Shown here piece after piece: positions 42,354 to 55,475 of a stretch of DNA of 64,000 bases. The stretch covers positions 124,001 to 188,000 of the forward strand of contig NZ_JAAVXB010000006.1 of the NCBI RefSeq assembly GCF_012241385.1, given 5' to 3'. The notes under the pieces were generated by a model. It was given only the letters and a program-made list of their open reading frames with translations. It was not told the origin of the DNA and made no database searches. Both the position numbers and the translations under genes were made by a program. Numbering within the stretch: the stretch's first letter is position 1; each line of letters begins with the position of its first letter. The DNA is from Solimonas marina (GTDB lineage Bacteria > Pseudomonadota > Gammaproteobacteria > Nevskiales > Nevskiaceae).

Positions 42354-44642
42354 ATGATCAATCAGAAGATCTGCGCCTCGGGCGTGCTGGGGTTCGTCGT
42401 CGCGGTAATGGCGGGCAGCGCGTCTGCTGCCGATGCCTCAAGCGCCACGATGCCGGGCTACGGCGCGGCCGACGCCACCGCCCAGCACCAGTTGGAGCAA
42501 GCCTTCGATGCCGGCCTGAATGCCGAAGACCTGCGCGGCTGGATGAAGCAGATGGCCGCCGAACCCAACCAGGTCGGATCGGCGCACGACAAGGCCAATG
42601 CCGAATTCATGCTCCAGCAGTTCAAGAACTGGGGTTGGGACGCGCATATCGAAACCTTCCAGGTGCTCTACCCCACGCCCAAGAGCACGTCGCTGGAGCT
42701 GATCGCGCCGACGCATTTCACGGCGGCCTTGCATGAGCCGCCGGTGGCCGGCGATGCCAGCTCGGCGAATACCGCGAACGCCCTGCCGCCTTACAACGTC
42801 TACGGCGCCGACGGCGACGTCAGTGCGCCGCTGGTCTACGTCAACTACGGCATGCCGGACGACTACAAGGCGCTCGCGCGCCGCGGCATCGACGTCAAAG
42901 GCAAGATCGTCATCACCCGTTACGGCGGCGGCTGGCGCGGCCTCAAGCCCAAACTCGCGCAGGAACATGGCGCGGTCGGCTGCCTGATTTATTCCGATCC
43001 GGCCAACGACGGTTATGGCGCCGGCGATATCTATCCGAAAGGCGGCTTTCGCCCGCCCGAAGGCGTGCAACGCGGCTCGGTCGAAGACATGACGCTTTAC
43101 TCCGGCGACCCGCTGACGCCCGGCGTCGGCGCCACCGCCAAGGCGAAACGCCTGAAGATCGCCGACGCCAAGGTGATCCTGAAAATCCCGGTGATGCCGA
43201 TCTCGTATGCCGACGCGCAGCCGCTGCTCGCCGCGCTGGGTGGCCCGGTCGCACCGCAAGGCTGGCGCGGCGGCCTGCCGCTGACCTATCACATCGGCGG
43301 CGACGGCGACGCCAAGGCGCACATGAAGATCGCCTCGGACTGGAGCCTGAAGCCGATCTACGATGTCATCGCCATGATCAAGGGCAGCGAGTATCCGGAC
43401 GAATGGGTGCTGCGCGGCAATCATCACGACGGCTGGGTGTTCGGCGCCTGGGATCCACTGGCCGGCAACGTCGCCCTGATGGCCGAAGCCAAGTCGATCG
43501 GCGCCCTGCTCAAGCGCGGCTGGCGGCCGAAGCGCACGCTGGTCTACGCCAGTTGGGACGGTGAAGAACCGGGCCTGCTCGGCTCGTCGGAATGGGCCGA
43601 AGAACATGCCGACGAGCTGCGTCGCAAGGCGGTCGTCTACGTCAACTCCGACACCAACGGACGCGGCTTCATGTTCGCCGGCGGCAGCCACGATCTGCAG
43701 GCGCTGGTCAACCAGGTCGCCAGCGGCGTCAAGGATCCGGAGACCGGCGTCAGCGTCCTGGAACGGATGCGCGCCAAGATCCTGGTCGACGGTTTCGCCA
43801 AGAACGCGAGTGAGCAAGCGCGCATGCTGGCCAAACAGGTCAAGGGCGACAAGGACGTTCCACTCGAAGCGCTGGGCTCCGGCTCCGATTTCACGCCCTT
43901 CCTGCAGCATCTGGGTGTGGCCTCGCTGGACCTCGGTTTTGGTGGCGAGGACGACGACGGCGGCATCTACCACTCGGTCTACGACTCCTACGAGCACTAC
44001 GCGCGCTTCGGCGATCCGAGCTTCGCCTACGGTGTCGCCCTGGCCAAGGTCGCCGGCCATGTGATGCTGCGCGTGGCCGATGCCGATGTCGTGCCCATGC
44101 ACTTCACCGAGTTCGCCGACACCATCGGCCGCTACGTCACCGAGCTGCACGAGCTGGCCGATCACAAGCGCGAGCACAGCGTGGCACTGGATGAGTTGCT
44201 CAAGAATGGCGACTTCAAGCTCGCCGCCGACCCGACCAAGACCCTGTTGCCGCCGCTGGCCGAGGACACGGTGCCCTATCTCGACCTGGCGCCGCTGGAC
44301 AACGCCGTCGTCGCATTGAAGGCCAGCGCAAAAGCCTATGACGACGCCGCAGTCAAAGCAGCGCTTCCGGCGCCGCAGGCACGCAAGCAGCTCAACGCCT
44401 TGCTGCTGGGGATGGAGCAGACACTGATCGCCAAGCAAGGTCTGCCCGGCCGCCCCTGGTACCAGCACATGATCTACGCGCCCGGCATGTACACCGGCTA
44501 TGGCGTCAAGACCCTACCCGGCGTGCGCGAAGCCATCGAGGAAGCGCAGTGGGACGACGCGCAGCGCTACGCGGTGGTCGACGCCGACGTGCTCAAGGCC
44601 TATGCGCATCAACTGGATCAGGCGACGGCACTGTTGAAATAA
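42354..44642 (+). CDS. M28B zinc peptidase, glutamate carboxypeptidase II-like
   Basis: 762 residues: signal peptide (cleavage near GSASA-AD), a protease-associated insert (about 150-320, with PLVYVNYGMPDDYKALARRGIDVKG), the M28 catalytic domain and a C-terminal transferrin-receptor-like dimerisation helix bundle. Zinc/catalytic residues are seen in GNHHDGWVFGAWDP, SWDGEEPGLLGS, NSDTNGRG and IYHSVYDSYEH. The domain order is that of PSMA. It acts in the periplasm or outside on peptides, possibly with acidic C-termini. GGAGGG lies 8 bases before the ATG. Confidence 0.93.
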   Translation: MINQKICASGVLGFVVAVMAGSASAADASSATMPGYGAADATAQHQLEQAFDAGLNAEDLRGWMKQMAAEPNQVGSAHDKANAEFMLQQFKNWGWDAHIETFQVLYPTPKSTSLELIAPTHFTAALHEPPVAGDASSANTANALPPYNVYGADGDVSAPLVYVNYGMPDDYKALARRGIDVKGKIVITRYGGGWRGLKPKLAQEHGAVGCLIYSDPANDGYGAGDIYPKGGFRPPEGVQRGSVEDMTLYSGDPLTPGVGATAKAKRLKIADAKVILKIPVMPISYADAQPLLAALGGPVAPQGWRGGLPLTYHIGGDGDAKAHMKIASDWSLKPIYDVIAMIKGSEYPDEWVLRGNHHDGWVFGAWDPLAGNVALMAEAKSIGALLKRGWRPKRTLVYASWDGEEPGLLGSSEWAEEHADELRRKAVVYVNSDTNGRGFMFAGGSHDLQALVNQVASGVKDPETGVSVLERMRAKILVDGFAKNASEQARMLAKQVKGDKDVPLEALGSGSDFTPFLQHLGVASLDLGFGGEDDDGGIYHSVYDSYEHYARFGDPSFAYGVALAKVAGHVMLRVADADVVPMHFTEFADTIGRYVTELHELADHKREHSVALDELLKNGDFKLAADPTKTLLPPLAEDTVPYLDLAPLDNAVVALKASAKAYDDAAVKAALPAPQARKQLNALLLGMEQTLIAKQGLPGRPWYQHMIYAPGMYTGYGVKTLPGVREAIEEAQWDDAQRYAVVDADVLKAYAHQLDQATALLK

Positions 44643-44791
44643 GCCGGAGCGCACTCGAGGCCTGAATCGCAGAGGCGCAAGGATGCGCCATGCGATGCCG
44701 CTCATGCAGAGTCGCTCGTGGCTGGATTGCGCTTGATCCGCTGGACTCGACCGGCGCAATGAATCCCCTGCCGCAGACCTTGCGGCGCGCA

Positions 44792-45178
44792 TCAGGCAAC
44801 GCGCTCTCGCAAGTGCACGATATTGCCTTCCGGGTCACAGACATTGCGGACACGAAGCCCCGGCCCAGGCCATAGCGGCCCACACAGCTGGCCGCCATGT
44901 TCCTCGACGACACGCTCGATCGCCTCGAGACTTTCGACCGTAAAGAACGGCTTGATTGCCTGTTCCTGGCGCGGCACCGGCGGATTGGCGATGACAATTC
45001 GTTCGGAGAATTGCAGCGGGATGGCATGAATGATCAATTGCACGTCCGGCGATTGCAGAACCCGGTGTTCGTCATCGGCGTGCAGCAGGCTGGCGCCCAA
45101 TACCTGCTCGTAGAAAAGGGAGACTCTTTCAAGTTGCTTGGCGTATATGAGCACGCCGCTACGCGCAGGGCTAGCCAC
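44792..45178 (-). CDS. VOC/glyoxalase-superfamily protein
   Basis: 128 residues from a GTG at 45178 (GGGAGG 6 bases upstream). RVSLFYEQVLGASLL and RVRNVCDPEGNIVHLRE mark the two half-domains of the vicinal oxygen chelate fold; a FFTVESLEAIERVVEEHGGQ helix links them. The usual first metal ligand is not obvious. Its function is unknown. It is the last gene before the IS110 element, whose left end probably begins about 200 bases upstream of its start. Confidence 0.8.
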   Translation of the reverse strand: MASPARSGVLIYAKQLERVSLFYEQVLGASLLHADDEHRVLQSPDVQLIIHAIPLQFSERIVIANPPVPRQEQAIKPFFTVESLEAIERVVEEHGGQLCGPLWPGPGLRVRNVCDPEGNIVHLRERVA

Positions 45179-46557
<1,379 letters not shown>

Positions 46558-46591
46558 GACGATATGGTTGCTACGAGGGGTCAGCGGCCCT

Positions 46592-46939
46592 TTAATCGGA
46601 TTTCCTCAGGCCGCACAGGTGCAGCTCGCGCAGCAACAGAAACAGCGGCAGGCCCAGCGAGACGCCGACGGCGAACAGGCCGACGATGGGCAGCCAGAGG
46701 TGGCGCATGCCGAGCCGGCGCCCTTCGACGACGATCAGCGCCAGCAGTGCGGCGGCGGAGACCAGCACATCCATCCAGGCGAAGGCCGAGATCGGCTCGG
46801 CGAATGCTTGCTGCAACAACAAGGGGATGGCGAGGCCGTGTTCACGTAGCCACGGGGCAAACGACAACAGTGGCAGCACAGTGCCCGCGACACACAACGT
46901 CGCGTACAACGGCATGGCGACGCGCACCGGCTGCGTCAT
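46592..46939 (-). CDS. DUF2834 membrane protein
   Basis: 115 residues with three hydrophobic segments: LYATLCVAGTVLPLLSF, FAWMDVLVSAAALLALIVV and LWLPIVGLFAVGVSLGLPLFLLLREL. The pattern and the LPLFLLLRE end match DUF2834, small integral membrane proteins with no known role. The ATG overlaps the glgP stop by 4 bases, so it is translated with the phosphorylase. The IS110 element lies immediately downstream. Confidence 0.85.
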   Translation of the reverse strand: MTQPVRVAMPLYATLCVAGTVLPLLSFAPWLREHGLAIPLLLQQAFAEPISAFAWMDVLVSAAALLALIVVEGRRLGMRHLWLPIVGLFAVGVSLGLPLFLLLRELHLCGLRKSD

Positions 46940-49509
46940 GCCCAGACGGCGGCGCCCAGCTCGAACGGATGCGACATCGCCGGGTGTATCGGTCGGATGC
47001 GGACGCGCAGGTGTTGCAAGCCCGGCAGCGGATCGATGCTGGCGCGAAACCCCGTGCCGTCACCGGTCGCTTGTAACGGGCATGTGCGCTCGGTGATGAA
47101 ACGCTCGCCGTCCATCTGGCCGATCAGGCATTCGACGATGACGTCGTCCGGTGACAGCCCATTGAGTCGGGCGCCGACGCTCAGCTCCAGCGCTGCGCCT
47201 TGCGGCAAGATTTTGGGTGCCTGCGGCACGTCGAGACCGACACCGTTCCAGCACTGACGGACCTTCTGCTTCCACGCAGCGTAGGTCTTGGCGACCGCGC
47301 AATCGTCGGCCGTGAAACGTGCGGTCTGCCGCGCGGCGGGTCCATAGAAGCCACGGACATAATCCATGACCATGCGCGCGGCATTGAAGCGCGGGATCAG
47401 GGTCTTCATCGAATTCTTGCTGATACGAATCCACTCGGGCGCATAGCCGGCGTTGTCGTCGCCGTAATAAGTCGGAATGACCTGCTCTTCGAGAATGCCG
47501 AGCAGTTGCTTGGCCTCCTCTTCGTCACGCTTCTGGCGCGCGACCTCGTCGCCGAGCAGAGAATACCAATAGCGCGGGTCGATCGGTTCGATGGCATACC
47601 CGTTGGGGCCGTCATGGCCGTCGGCGACATAGCCCTCGTCCCACCAGCCGTCGAGCACGGAAACATTGACCACGCCGTTGACACCGGCCTTTTCGCCCGA
47701 GGTGCCGCTGGCCTCCATCGGATATTCGGGATTATTGAGCCAGACATCGCAGCCCTGCACCAAGTTGCGTGCGAGCAGCATGTCGTAGCCTTCGATCATG
47801 ATCAGCCGGCCGATGAATTCCGGCTTCATGCTGGTTTCGTAGAGCTTGCGGATCAGCTCTTGCCCCGGCTGATCCTTGGGATGCGCCTTGCCGGCAAAAA
47901 TCAGGATCGCCGGCCGCTGCGGATCGTTGAGCAGGCGTGCCAGGCGCGCTTCGTCCTTGAGGATCAGCGTCGCCCGCTTGTAGGTGGCGAAACGCCGTGC
48001 AAAACCCAGCACCAAGGCCTTGCTGTTGCCGTCATCGACATAACGCGTGGCCTTGGAGACGATGGTTTCGGGCACGCCATTGCGTCGTAGCTGGCGCCGC
48101 ACGCGCGCGGCGATATCGGTCAGCAGGTCGCGCTTGAGCTGGCGGCGCACCGCGACGTAGCGGTCATAGGCAATGCTGTCGATGCACTGCCAGTGGTCGG
48201 TGCTCAGCAGCTGCATGCGCCAGCCGCGGAAGCTGTCATGAAACAACCGCGTCCACGCGCGTGCGATGAAGGTGTGCAGATGTACGCCGTTGGTGACGTA
48301 GCGAATCGGATTCTCGGTGGCCGAAACCTGCGGCCACAGATAGCTTTCCATGCGGCTGGCGACGCCGCCGTGAATCTTCGAGACGCCGTTGTGGAAGCGG
48401 CTGCCGCGCAACGCCAGCGTCGTCATGTTGAAGCGATCGCCACCGTTGTGGTCGACGCCCAGGCCGAGCAGCACCGACTCGTCGACGCCGAACTGGCCGA
48501 GCAGCCGGCCAAGGAACCAGCGCATCTGCGCGTGATGGAAAATGTCGTGCCCCGCCGGCACTGGCGTATGTGTGGTGAACACGGTGCCGGCGGCGACGGC
48601 TTCGAGCGCGACGTCGAACGGCAAGCCACCTGCGACCCGCTCGCGGATACGCTCCAGAATCTGGAAGGCAGCATGGCCTTCGTTGATATGCCAGACGGTC
48701 GGCTGCCGGCCGACCGCACGTAGCGCACGCACGCCACCGACGCCGAGCACGGTTTCCTGCTGGATGCGGGTGTCCGAATCACCACCGTAGAGCTGGTAGG
48801 TGATCGCGCGATCGGCCTCGTCGTTACCGTCGACATCGCTGTCGAGCAGGTAGAGCGTGGCCTTGCCGATGCGCGCCTGCCAGATGCGGAGCTGGACATC
48901 GCGCTCGCCGATTTCGACGCCAACCCGCAGTTCCGCGCCATCGCCACCGCGACACAGGGTGATCGGCAGCTCGTCGAAGTCGACGGTGTGCGCATTGGCC
49001 TGCTGCCGGCCTTGGGCATCGATGGTCTGCGTGAAATAGCCCTGGCGATACAACAGGCCGACCGCGACGAACGGCACACCGAGGTCCGACACGGCCTTGC
49101 AGTGGTCGCCGGCGAGAATGCCGAGGCCGCCGGAATAGATCGGCAGGCTCTCGTGCAAGCCGAATTCAGCGCAGAAGTAAGCGACCAGATCGCGCTCGGG
49201 ATCGAGCTGCGCGTCGACGTCGGCACCGGCGCCGCTGCTCATGTAGGTGTCGAACGAAGTCAGCGCACGGTAGTAGTCCTCGAGAAAGTCACGGTCCTCG
49301 GCGAACTGCTCGAGCACCGCCTGCGGAATGCGGCGCAGCACCAGCTTGGGGTTGTTCTCACACTCGAGCCAGAGGCGGTGGTCGAGCCGCCAGAACACGC
49401 GGCGGATGTCGCGATCCCAGGCATACGCGAGGTTGCCGGCCAGCTCGTCCAGCCGGGCCAGTGCGGGCGGCAGGGTCGGTCGCGTTTCCAGGCTCAGTGT
49501 CGTCGTCAC
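46936..49509 (-). CDS. glgP: Alpha-glucan (glycogen) phosphorylase
   Basis: GT35 pyridoxal-phosphate enzyme releasing glucose-1-phosphate from glycogen; 857 residues from GTG 49509 (AGGAAA upstream). N-terminal DUF3417 (LPPALARLDELAGNLAYAWD...) marks the branch found in bacteria and archaea rather than the E. coli type. HINEGHAAFQ, MEASGTSGEKAGVNG (with the PLP lysine) and VLDGWWDEGY are diagnostic. It lies about 10 kb from the rest of the glycogen genes and is divergent from a diguanylate cyclase. Its product fits with GlgX and MalQ. Confidence 0.95.
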   Translation of the reverse strand: MTTTLSLETRPTLPPALARLDELAGNLAYAWDRDIRRVFWRLDHRLWLECENNPKLVLRRIPQAVLEQFAEDRDFLEDYYRALTSFDTYMSSGAGADVDAQLDPERDLVAYFCAEFGLHESLPIYSGGLGILAGDHCKAVSDLGVPFVAVGLLYRQGYFTQTIDAQGRQQANAHTVDFDELPITLCRGGDGAELRVGVEIGERDVQLRIWQARIGKATLYLLDSDVDGNDEADRAITYQLYGGDSDTRIQQETVLGVGGVRALRAVGRQPTVWHINEGHAAFQILERIRERVAGGLPFDVALEAVAAGTVFTTHTPVPAGHDIFHHAQMRWFLGRLLGQFGVDESVLLGLGVDHNGGDRFNMTTLALRGSRFHNGVSKIHGGVASRMESYLWPQVSATENPIRYVTNGVHLHTFIARAWTRLFHDSFRGWRMQLLSTDHWQCIDSIAYDRYVAVRRQLKRDLLTDIAARVRRQLRRNGVPETIVSKATRYVDDGNSKALVLGFARRFATYKRATLILKDEARLARLLNDPQRPAILIFAGKAHPKDQPGQELIRKLYETSMKPEFIGRLIMIEGYDMLLARNLVQGCDVWLNNPEYPMEASGTSGEKAGVNGVVNVSVLDGWWDEGYVADGHDGPNGYAIEPIDPRYWYSLLGDEVARQKRDEEEAKQLLGILEEQVIPTYYGDDNAGYAPEWIRISKNSMKTLIPRFNAARMVMDYVRGFYGPAARQTARFTADDCAVAKTYAAWKQKVRQCWNGVGLDVPQAPKILPQGAALELSVGARLNGLSPDDVIVECLIGQMDGERFITERTCPLQATGDGTGFRASIDPLPGLQHLRVRIRPIHPAMSHPFELGAAVWA

Positions 49510-49705
49510 GGGTGTTTCCTGTGGTGATAAGGCCGTGCAGCTCGTCGCGGATCCGAGTACATGCGGCCGCCCCGCGGGCGTCAAGCGGCCTGAAAATCGA
49601 CAAGCACGAACCGGACCGGGGATGTGGTCAATTTTCCCCCTTTCTGCACGGGCGCAATCGGTGCATGCTGCAATTTGCAGTAGCAGTCCGGACAGGAGGG
49701 CCGGA

Positions 49706-50971
49706 ATGGACTTGCTCAGCAGCCTGCGCCTTGAACAGCGGGGCTTGCGCCTTTATCGACTGCGGTTCGGCACGCTGGCACTCGAAACATCGTTTCGCGA
49801 CTGGCAACGCCGACGCTATGCGACGAGCCGCACGGCCCTGTTTGCCGTACTGGCCGTCGTCGCGATCCTGAGCGACCTCTTCGGCTCCGTGCTGTTTGCG
49901 ACGCCGGCGGCGGCCCAGCCGCTCATGTCGCTACTCGCCTGGGGCGTGATCGTACCCGTCACCGTCGCTGGCGCCGTGCTGGCGCGCAGCCGCCTGCCCG
50001 GTTCTCTGCACCGGGCGCTGATGACCGTCTTCGTCAACCTGTACTGGTGCGCGATCGTCGGCATGCACGCGCTGTCGTTGAGCTATGGTTACCGCTTTCC
50101 GGCGTGCATCGTCGGTCTGGTGCTGATCGCCATTTCGACGTTCGGTGGCTTCACCTGGCACCGTATCGTCGCGGGTGTCCTCATCTACAGCTTTGCCACC
50201 ATCGTCATCGAGCTCAAGTTGCAGTCGCCGGGTGACGACATCGCGTTTGCGCTCTACACGCTGATCGCCTCGGCCATCATCGCCGTCGCCGGCTCTTACA
50301 CCCAGGAACTGTTGTTCCGCCTTGCCTGGCTGAACTGGCGATATGCCGACGCCCTGGCCTCGACCGACGGCCTCACCGGCCTGTCGAATCACCATGAGTT
50401 TCACCGCATGCTGCAGCGCGTGCTGGCGCAGGGCATTCGCGACCAACGGCCGGTCGCGGTGGCGCTGCTGGACCTCGACCACTTCAAGTCGATCAACGAC
50501 CGTTTCGGCCACCTGTTCGGCGATCACGTGCTGCGCGAAATCGGCCGTTTGCTGACGACCAAAGTCGCGCGGCGCCCCTTCGATCTGCGCGCGCGCTACG
50601 GCGGCGAGGAAATCGCGCTGGTCTGGTATGACCCCAAGGTCGAGTCTCTGCCGGTGATGATGGAAACCGTGCTGGACGGCATTCGCCACCTCGACTTCAT
50701 CGAACCGCGCAGCGGCGTGCGGGTACCGGTGACCGCCAGCGCCGGGCTGTGCTGGACCACGCCGCGCGAAGGTGAAACACCCGAACGCCTGCTGCGCGCG
50801 GCCGACGTCCTGCTATACCGCGCCAAGCAGCAGGGTCGTAACTGCGCCCGGCTGGCGGCGTTCTCCGACACTATCGCCGATGCCGCGATCGTCGACCCCG
50901 AAGCAGACCCCGACGCGGCGGCGCGCTACGACGACCTCGACATTCACGCGCACCCGCTGCCACCGATCTGA
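49706..50971 (+). CDS. Membrane diguanylate cyclase (GGDEF domain)
   Basis: 421 residues: a soluble N-terminus, six predicted membrane helices (about 45-210; e.g. TALFAVLAVVAILSDLFGSV) and a cytoplasmic GGDEF domain with STDGLTGLSNHHEF, LLDLDHFKSINDRFGHLFGD and the active-site GGEEI (near residue 307) in place of GGDEF. The RPFD upstream fits the RxxD inhibitory site, so product inhibition by c-di-GMP is likely. GGAGGG precedes ATG 49706. A PilZ protein, a c-di-GMP receptor family, lies at 55530-55895. Confidence 0.93.
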   Translation: MDLLSSLRLEQRGLRLYRLRFGTLALETSFRDWQRRRYATSRTALFAVLAVVAILSDLFGSVLFATPAAAQPLMSLLAWGVIVPVTVAGAVLARSRLPGSLHRALMTVFVNLYWCAIVGMHALSLSYGYRFPACIVGLVLIAISTFGGFTWHRIVAGVLIYSFATIVIELKLQSPGDDIAFALYTLIASAIIAVAGSYTQELLFRLAWLNWRYADALASTDGLTGLSNHHEFHRMLQRVLAQGIRDQRPVAVALLDLDHFKSINDRFGHLFGDHVLREIGRLLTTKVARRPFDLRARYGGEEIALVWYDPKVESLPVMMETVLDGIRHLDFIEPRSGVRVPVTASAGLCWTTPREGETPERLLRAADVLLYRAKQQGRNCARLAAFSDTIADAAIVDPEADPDAAARYDDLDIHAHPLPPI

Positions 50972-51021
50972 TTGCCGCTGCCGGCCACAACGGTGATGCC
51001 GCGCCGTTACACTGCGCGCCC

Positions 51022-52899
<1,878 letters not shown>

Positions 52900-52999
52900 A
52901 CGGCAAATCGTGGCGCCTGAGCGGACTTTGATCACAAAATGACCGACGCATCGTCGCTAGCATCGGACGTGCCTTTCATCCGCCCGACCCCGTCGCCGC

Positions 53000-54046
53000 A
53001 TGAGACCGCACGCCATCGATCCGACGCTGTTCCGGCCTCTGGAGCCGCTGAACACGCTGCATGTCCGACGCCAGCGAGAGCTGGCGCGCCATGCACGCCT
53101 GCGGCGCGTGCCGGCCGGTAGCCAGCTCTTTCGCTGTGGCGACGACGCGCGCGACGCGCTGTTTCTGATCGAGGGCGAGCTGCAGCTCGAGCATGCCGAC
53201 GGCGCCCTCATGGCGACCGTGCGCGCCGGCGACGACAGCAGCACGCGTCAGCTCGCCCCGGAATCGCCACGCCGCTGTAGCGCCCGCTGCCGAACCCCGT
53301 GCAGGATTCTCACCGTCGATGCCCATCTGCTCGATGTCCTGCTCAACGACCAGCACGATGAAGCCCTGGTCGTCCGCGAGCTTGACGATGCACCGGTCGA
53401 TGCTGACGACGACTGGATGGCGCACCTGTTGCAGCAGCCCGTCTTTCGCCGCATCCCGGCGGCGCAGCTGCAGACCCTGTTCGAACGCATGCAAGCCATC
53501 GACGTCGAAACTGGCGCCCACATCGTCGAACAGGCGGCAATCGGCGACTACTTCTACATCGTCATCACAGGGCGCTGCCAAGTGATCCGCGAACGTCCGG
53601 GCCTGTCACCCTTGCACCTCGCCGAGCTGGGTCCTGGCGCGGGTTTCGGCGAGGAAGCACTGCTTGCCGATGAGCCTCGCAATGCCAGCGTCCGTGCGCT
53701 GAAACCGACACAACTGATGCGGCTGTCGCGCGCCGATTTCCGCATGCTGCTGAGCGCGCCGGTCGAGTGGCGTCTGAACTGGGACGGCGCGCAGCGTCGC
53801 GTACGCGACGGGTTTAGCGTCTGGCTCGACGTGCGCCTGCCCGGCGAATGCCGCGCACAGCCCCTGCCCGGCGCCGTCGAATTGCCACTGCATCTGCTGC
53901 GCCCCAAGCTCGCGCAGCTCGATCGCGCGCAGCACTACATTGTCTGTTGCAGCGACGGCCGCCGCAGCGCCGCGGCCGCATTCGTCCTCGCCCAGCACGG
54001 CTACGACGCCTGCACGCTCGACGGCGGTCTGCCGCCGCAACGCTGA
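53000..54046 (+). CDS. Cyclic-nucleotide-binding and rhodanese fusion protein
   Basis: 348 residues. A degenerate cNMP-like unit (about 10-110), a better one (about 135-255) with the phosphate-binding cassette GFGEEALLADEPRNASVRA, and a C-terminal rhodanese-like domain (about 265-348) with the active-site loop CCSDGRRSAAAAF. The rhodanese unit may bind sulfur or a phosphate and the cNMP unit cAMP or c-di-GMP; neither is proven. It has no DNA-binding domain. The first cassette is missing the FGE motif. Confidence 0.85.
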   Translation: MRPHAIDPTLFRPLEPLNTLHVRRQRELARHARLRRVPAGSQLFRCGDDARDALFLIEGELQLEHADGALMATVRAGDDSSTRQLAPESPRRCSARCRTPCRILTVDAHLLDVLLNDQHDEALVVRELDDAPVDADDDWMAHLLQQPVFRRIPAAQLQTLFERMQAIDVETGAHIVEQAAIGDYFYIVITGRCQVIRERPGLSPLHLAELGPGAGFGEEALLADEPRNASVRALKPTQLMRLSRADFRMLLSAPVEWRLNWDGAQRRVRDGFSVWLDVRLPGECRAQPLPGAVELPLHLLRPKLAQLDRAQHYIVCCSDGRRSAAAAFVLAQHGYDACTLDGGLPPQR

Positions 54047-54114
54047 ACACGCATTGCGTCGCGCGCCGGATCGCGCGATCTTTGCGGCTTCACGTTCACG
54101 CCGAAGCGTCCACC

Positions 54115-55464
54115 ATGATCCGCTGGTTTACCGTCGCCCTGCTCTGCACTGTGTCGTCCGCCGCGTTCGCAAAGAACGCTCCGGCCATCCCCAAACCCGA
54201 CGTGTTGTTCGACATCGCCGACGCCGTCGATCCAGTGCAGCAGCGCGACACCATCAGTACGCTGGTCGGCTTCGGCACCCGGCACACGCTGTCCGACACA
54301 CAGTCAGACACCCGCGGCATCGGCGCTGCACGGCGTTGGGTCAAACAGCGCTTCGAGACGATCGGCAAGGACTGCGGCGGTTGCCTGCAGGTCGTCACGC
54401 CGTCGCAAACCTTTACCGGCAAGCGCATTCCGCAGCCGGCCGAGGTCATGGACGTGGTGGCGATCCAGCGCGGCACCACCGATCCCGATCGCGTCATCGT
54501 CATCACCGGCCACATGGATTCGCGCGTCACCGATGTCATGAACACCACCAGCGACGCACCGGGCGCCAACGACGACGCCTCCGGGGTATCCGCCGTCATC
54601 GAAACCGCACGGGTGCTGTCGAAATACCGATTCCGCGCGACGCTGGTCTATGCCGCGCTGTCCGGCGAGGAGCAGGGCCTCTACGGCGGCAAGGTCATCG
54701 CCGACTATGCCCAAGCCCAGGGCTGGAAGGTCGAGGCCGACCTGAACAACGACATCGTCGGCAACAGCGAAGGCCTGGACGGCACGCGCGAAACGACCGT
54801 GGTCCGCGTGTTCTCTGAGGGCACGAAAAGCAACGAGACGCTCGACGAGGCCAAGTACCGCCGCTATCACGGCGGCGAGGTCGATTCGCCGTCGCGCAAT
54901 GTCGCACGCTACATGGCCGATCTGGCCGAACGCTATCTGCCGAACTTCCACGTGCGCATGGTCTACCGCACCGACCGCTACGGCCGCGGCGGCGATCAGG
55001 TGCCGTTCCTGCAGAAAGGCTACCCGGCGGTACGCGTCACCGAGTCGCACGAAAACTACACGCGCCAGCATCAGGATCTGCGTACCGAAAACGGGATTCG
55101 CTACGGCGACACCATCGACGGCGTCGACTTCCTCTATCTGGCCAACGTCACGCGCCTGAACGCCATCACCATGGCGCAGATGGCCTGGGCGCCGGCACCG
55201 CCGAGCGGCATCGACATCGCAGGCGCGGTCTCCGACGACACCACCGTCAAGTGGACCGCCGTGCCCGGCGCCGCCGCATATCGAGTGTGGTGGCGCGACA
55301 CCACCGCACCGCAGTGGCAATACCACCGCGACGCCGGTGCCGACGATACCCAACTCGTGCTCAAGCACGTCGTCATCGACGATTATTTCTTCGGCGTCAG
55401 CAGCGTCTCGCCGGAAGGCTATGCCAGTCCCGTCGTGTTTCCGGGTGTCGCCGGCAGTTTCTGA
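54115..55464 (+). CDS. Secreted M28 zinc aminopeptidase with C-terminal fibronectin-like domain
   Basis: 449 residues: signal peptide (SSAAFA-KN), catalytic domain with His133 (TGHMDSR), Asp154 (APGANDDASG), Glu185/186 (SGEEQGLYG), Asp213 (NNDIVG) and a His in ESHENYTRQH, and a C-terminal fibronectin-III-like unit (GAVSDDTTVKWTAVPGAAAYRVWWRD). All five M28 zinc/catalytic positions are present. ATG 54115 gives the signal peptide; much longer upstream reading overlaps the previous gene. A strong hairpin lies after the stop. Confidence 0.92.
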   Translation: MIRWFTVALLCTVSSAAFAKNAPAIPKPDVLFDIADAVDPVQQRDTISTLVGFGTRHTLSDTQSDTRGIGAARRWVKQRFETIGKDCGGCLQVVTPSQTFTGKRIPQPAEVMDVVAIQRGTTDPDRVIVITGHMDSRVTDVMNTTSDAPGANDDASGVSAVIETARVLSKYRFRATLVYAALSGEEQGLYGGKVIADYAQAQGWKVEADLNNDIVGNSEGLDGTRETTVVRVFSEGTKSNETLDEAKYRRYHGGEVDSPSRNVARYMADLAERYLPNFHVRMVYRTDRYGRGGDQVPFLQKGYPAVRVTESHENYTRQHQDLRTENGIRYGDTIDGVDFLYLANVTRLNAITMAQMAWAPAPPSGIDIAGAVSDDTTVKWTAVPGAAAYRVWWRDTTAPQWQYHRDAGADDTQLVLKHVVIDDYFFGVSSVSPEGYASPVVFPGVAGSF

Positions 55465-55475
55465 AACCCCACCCA

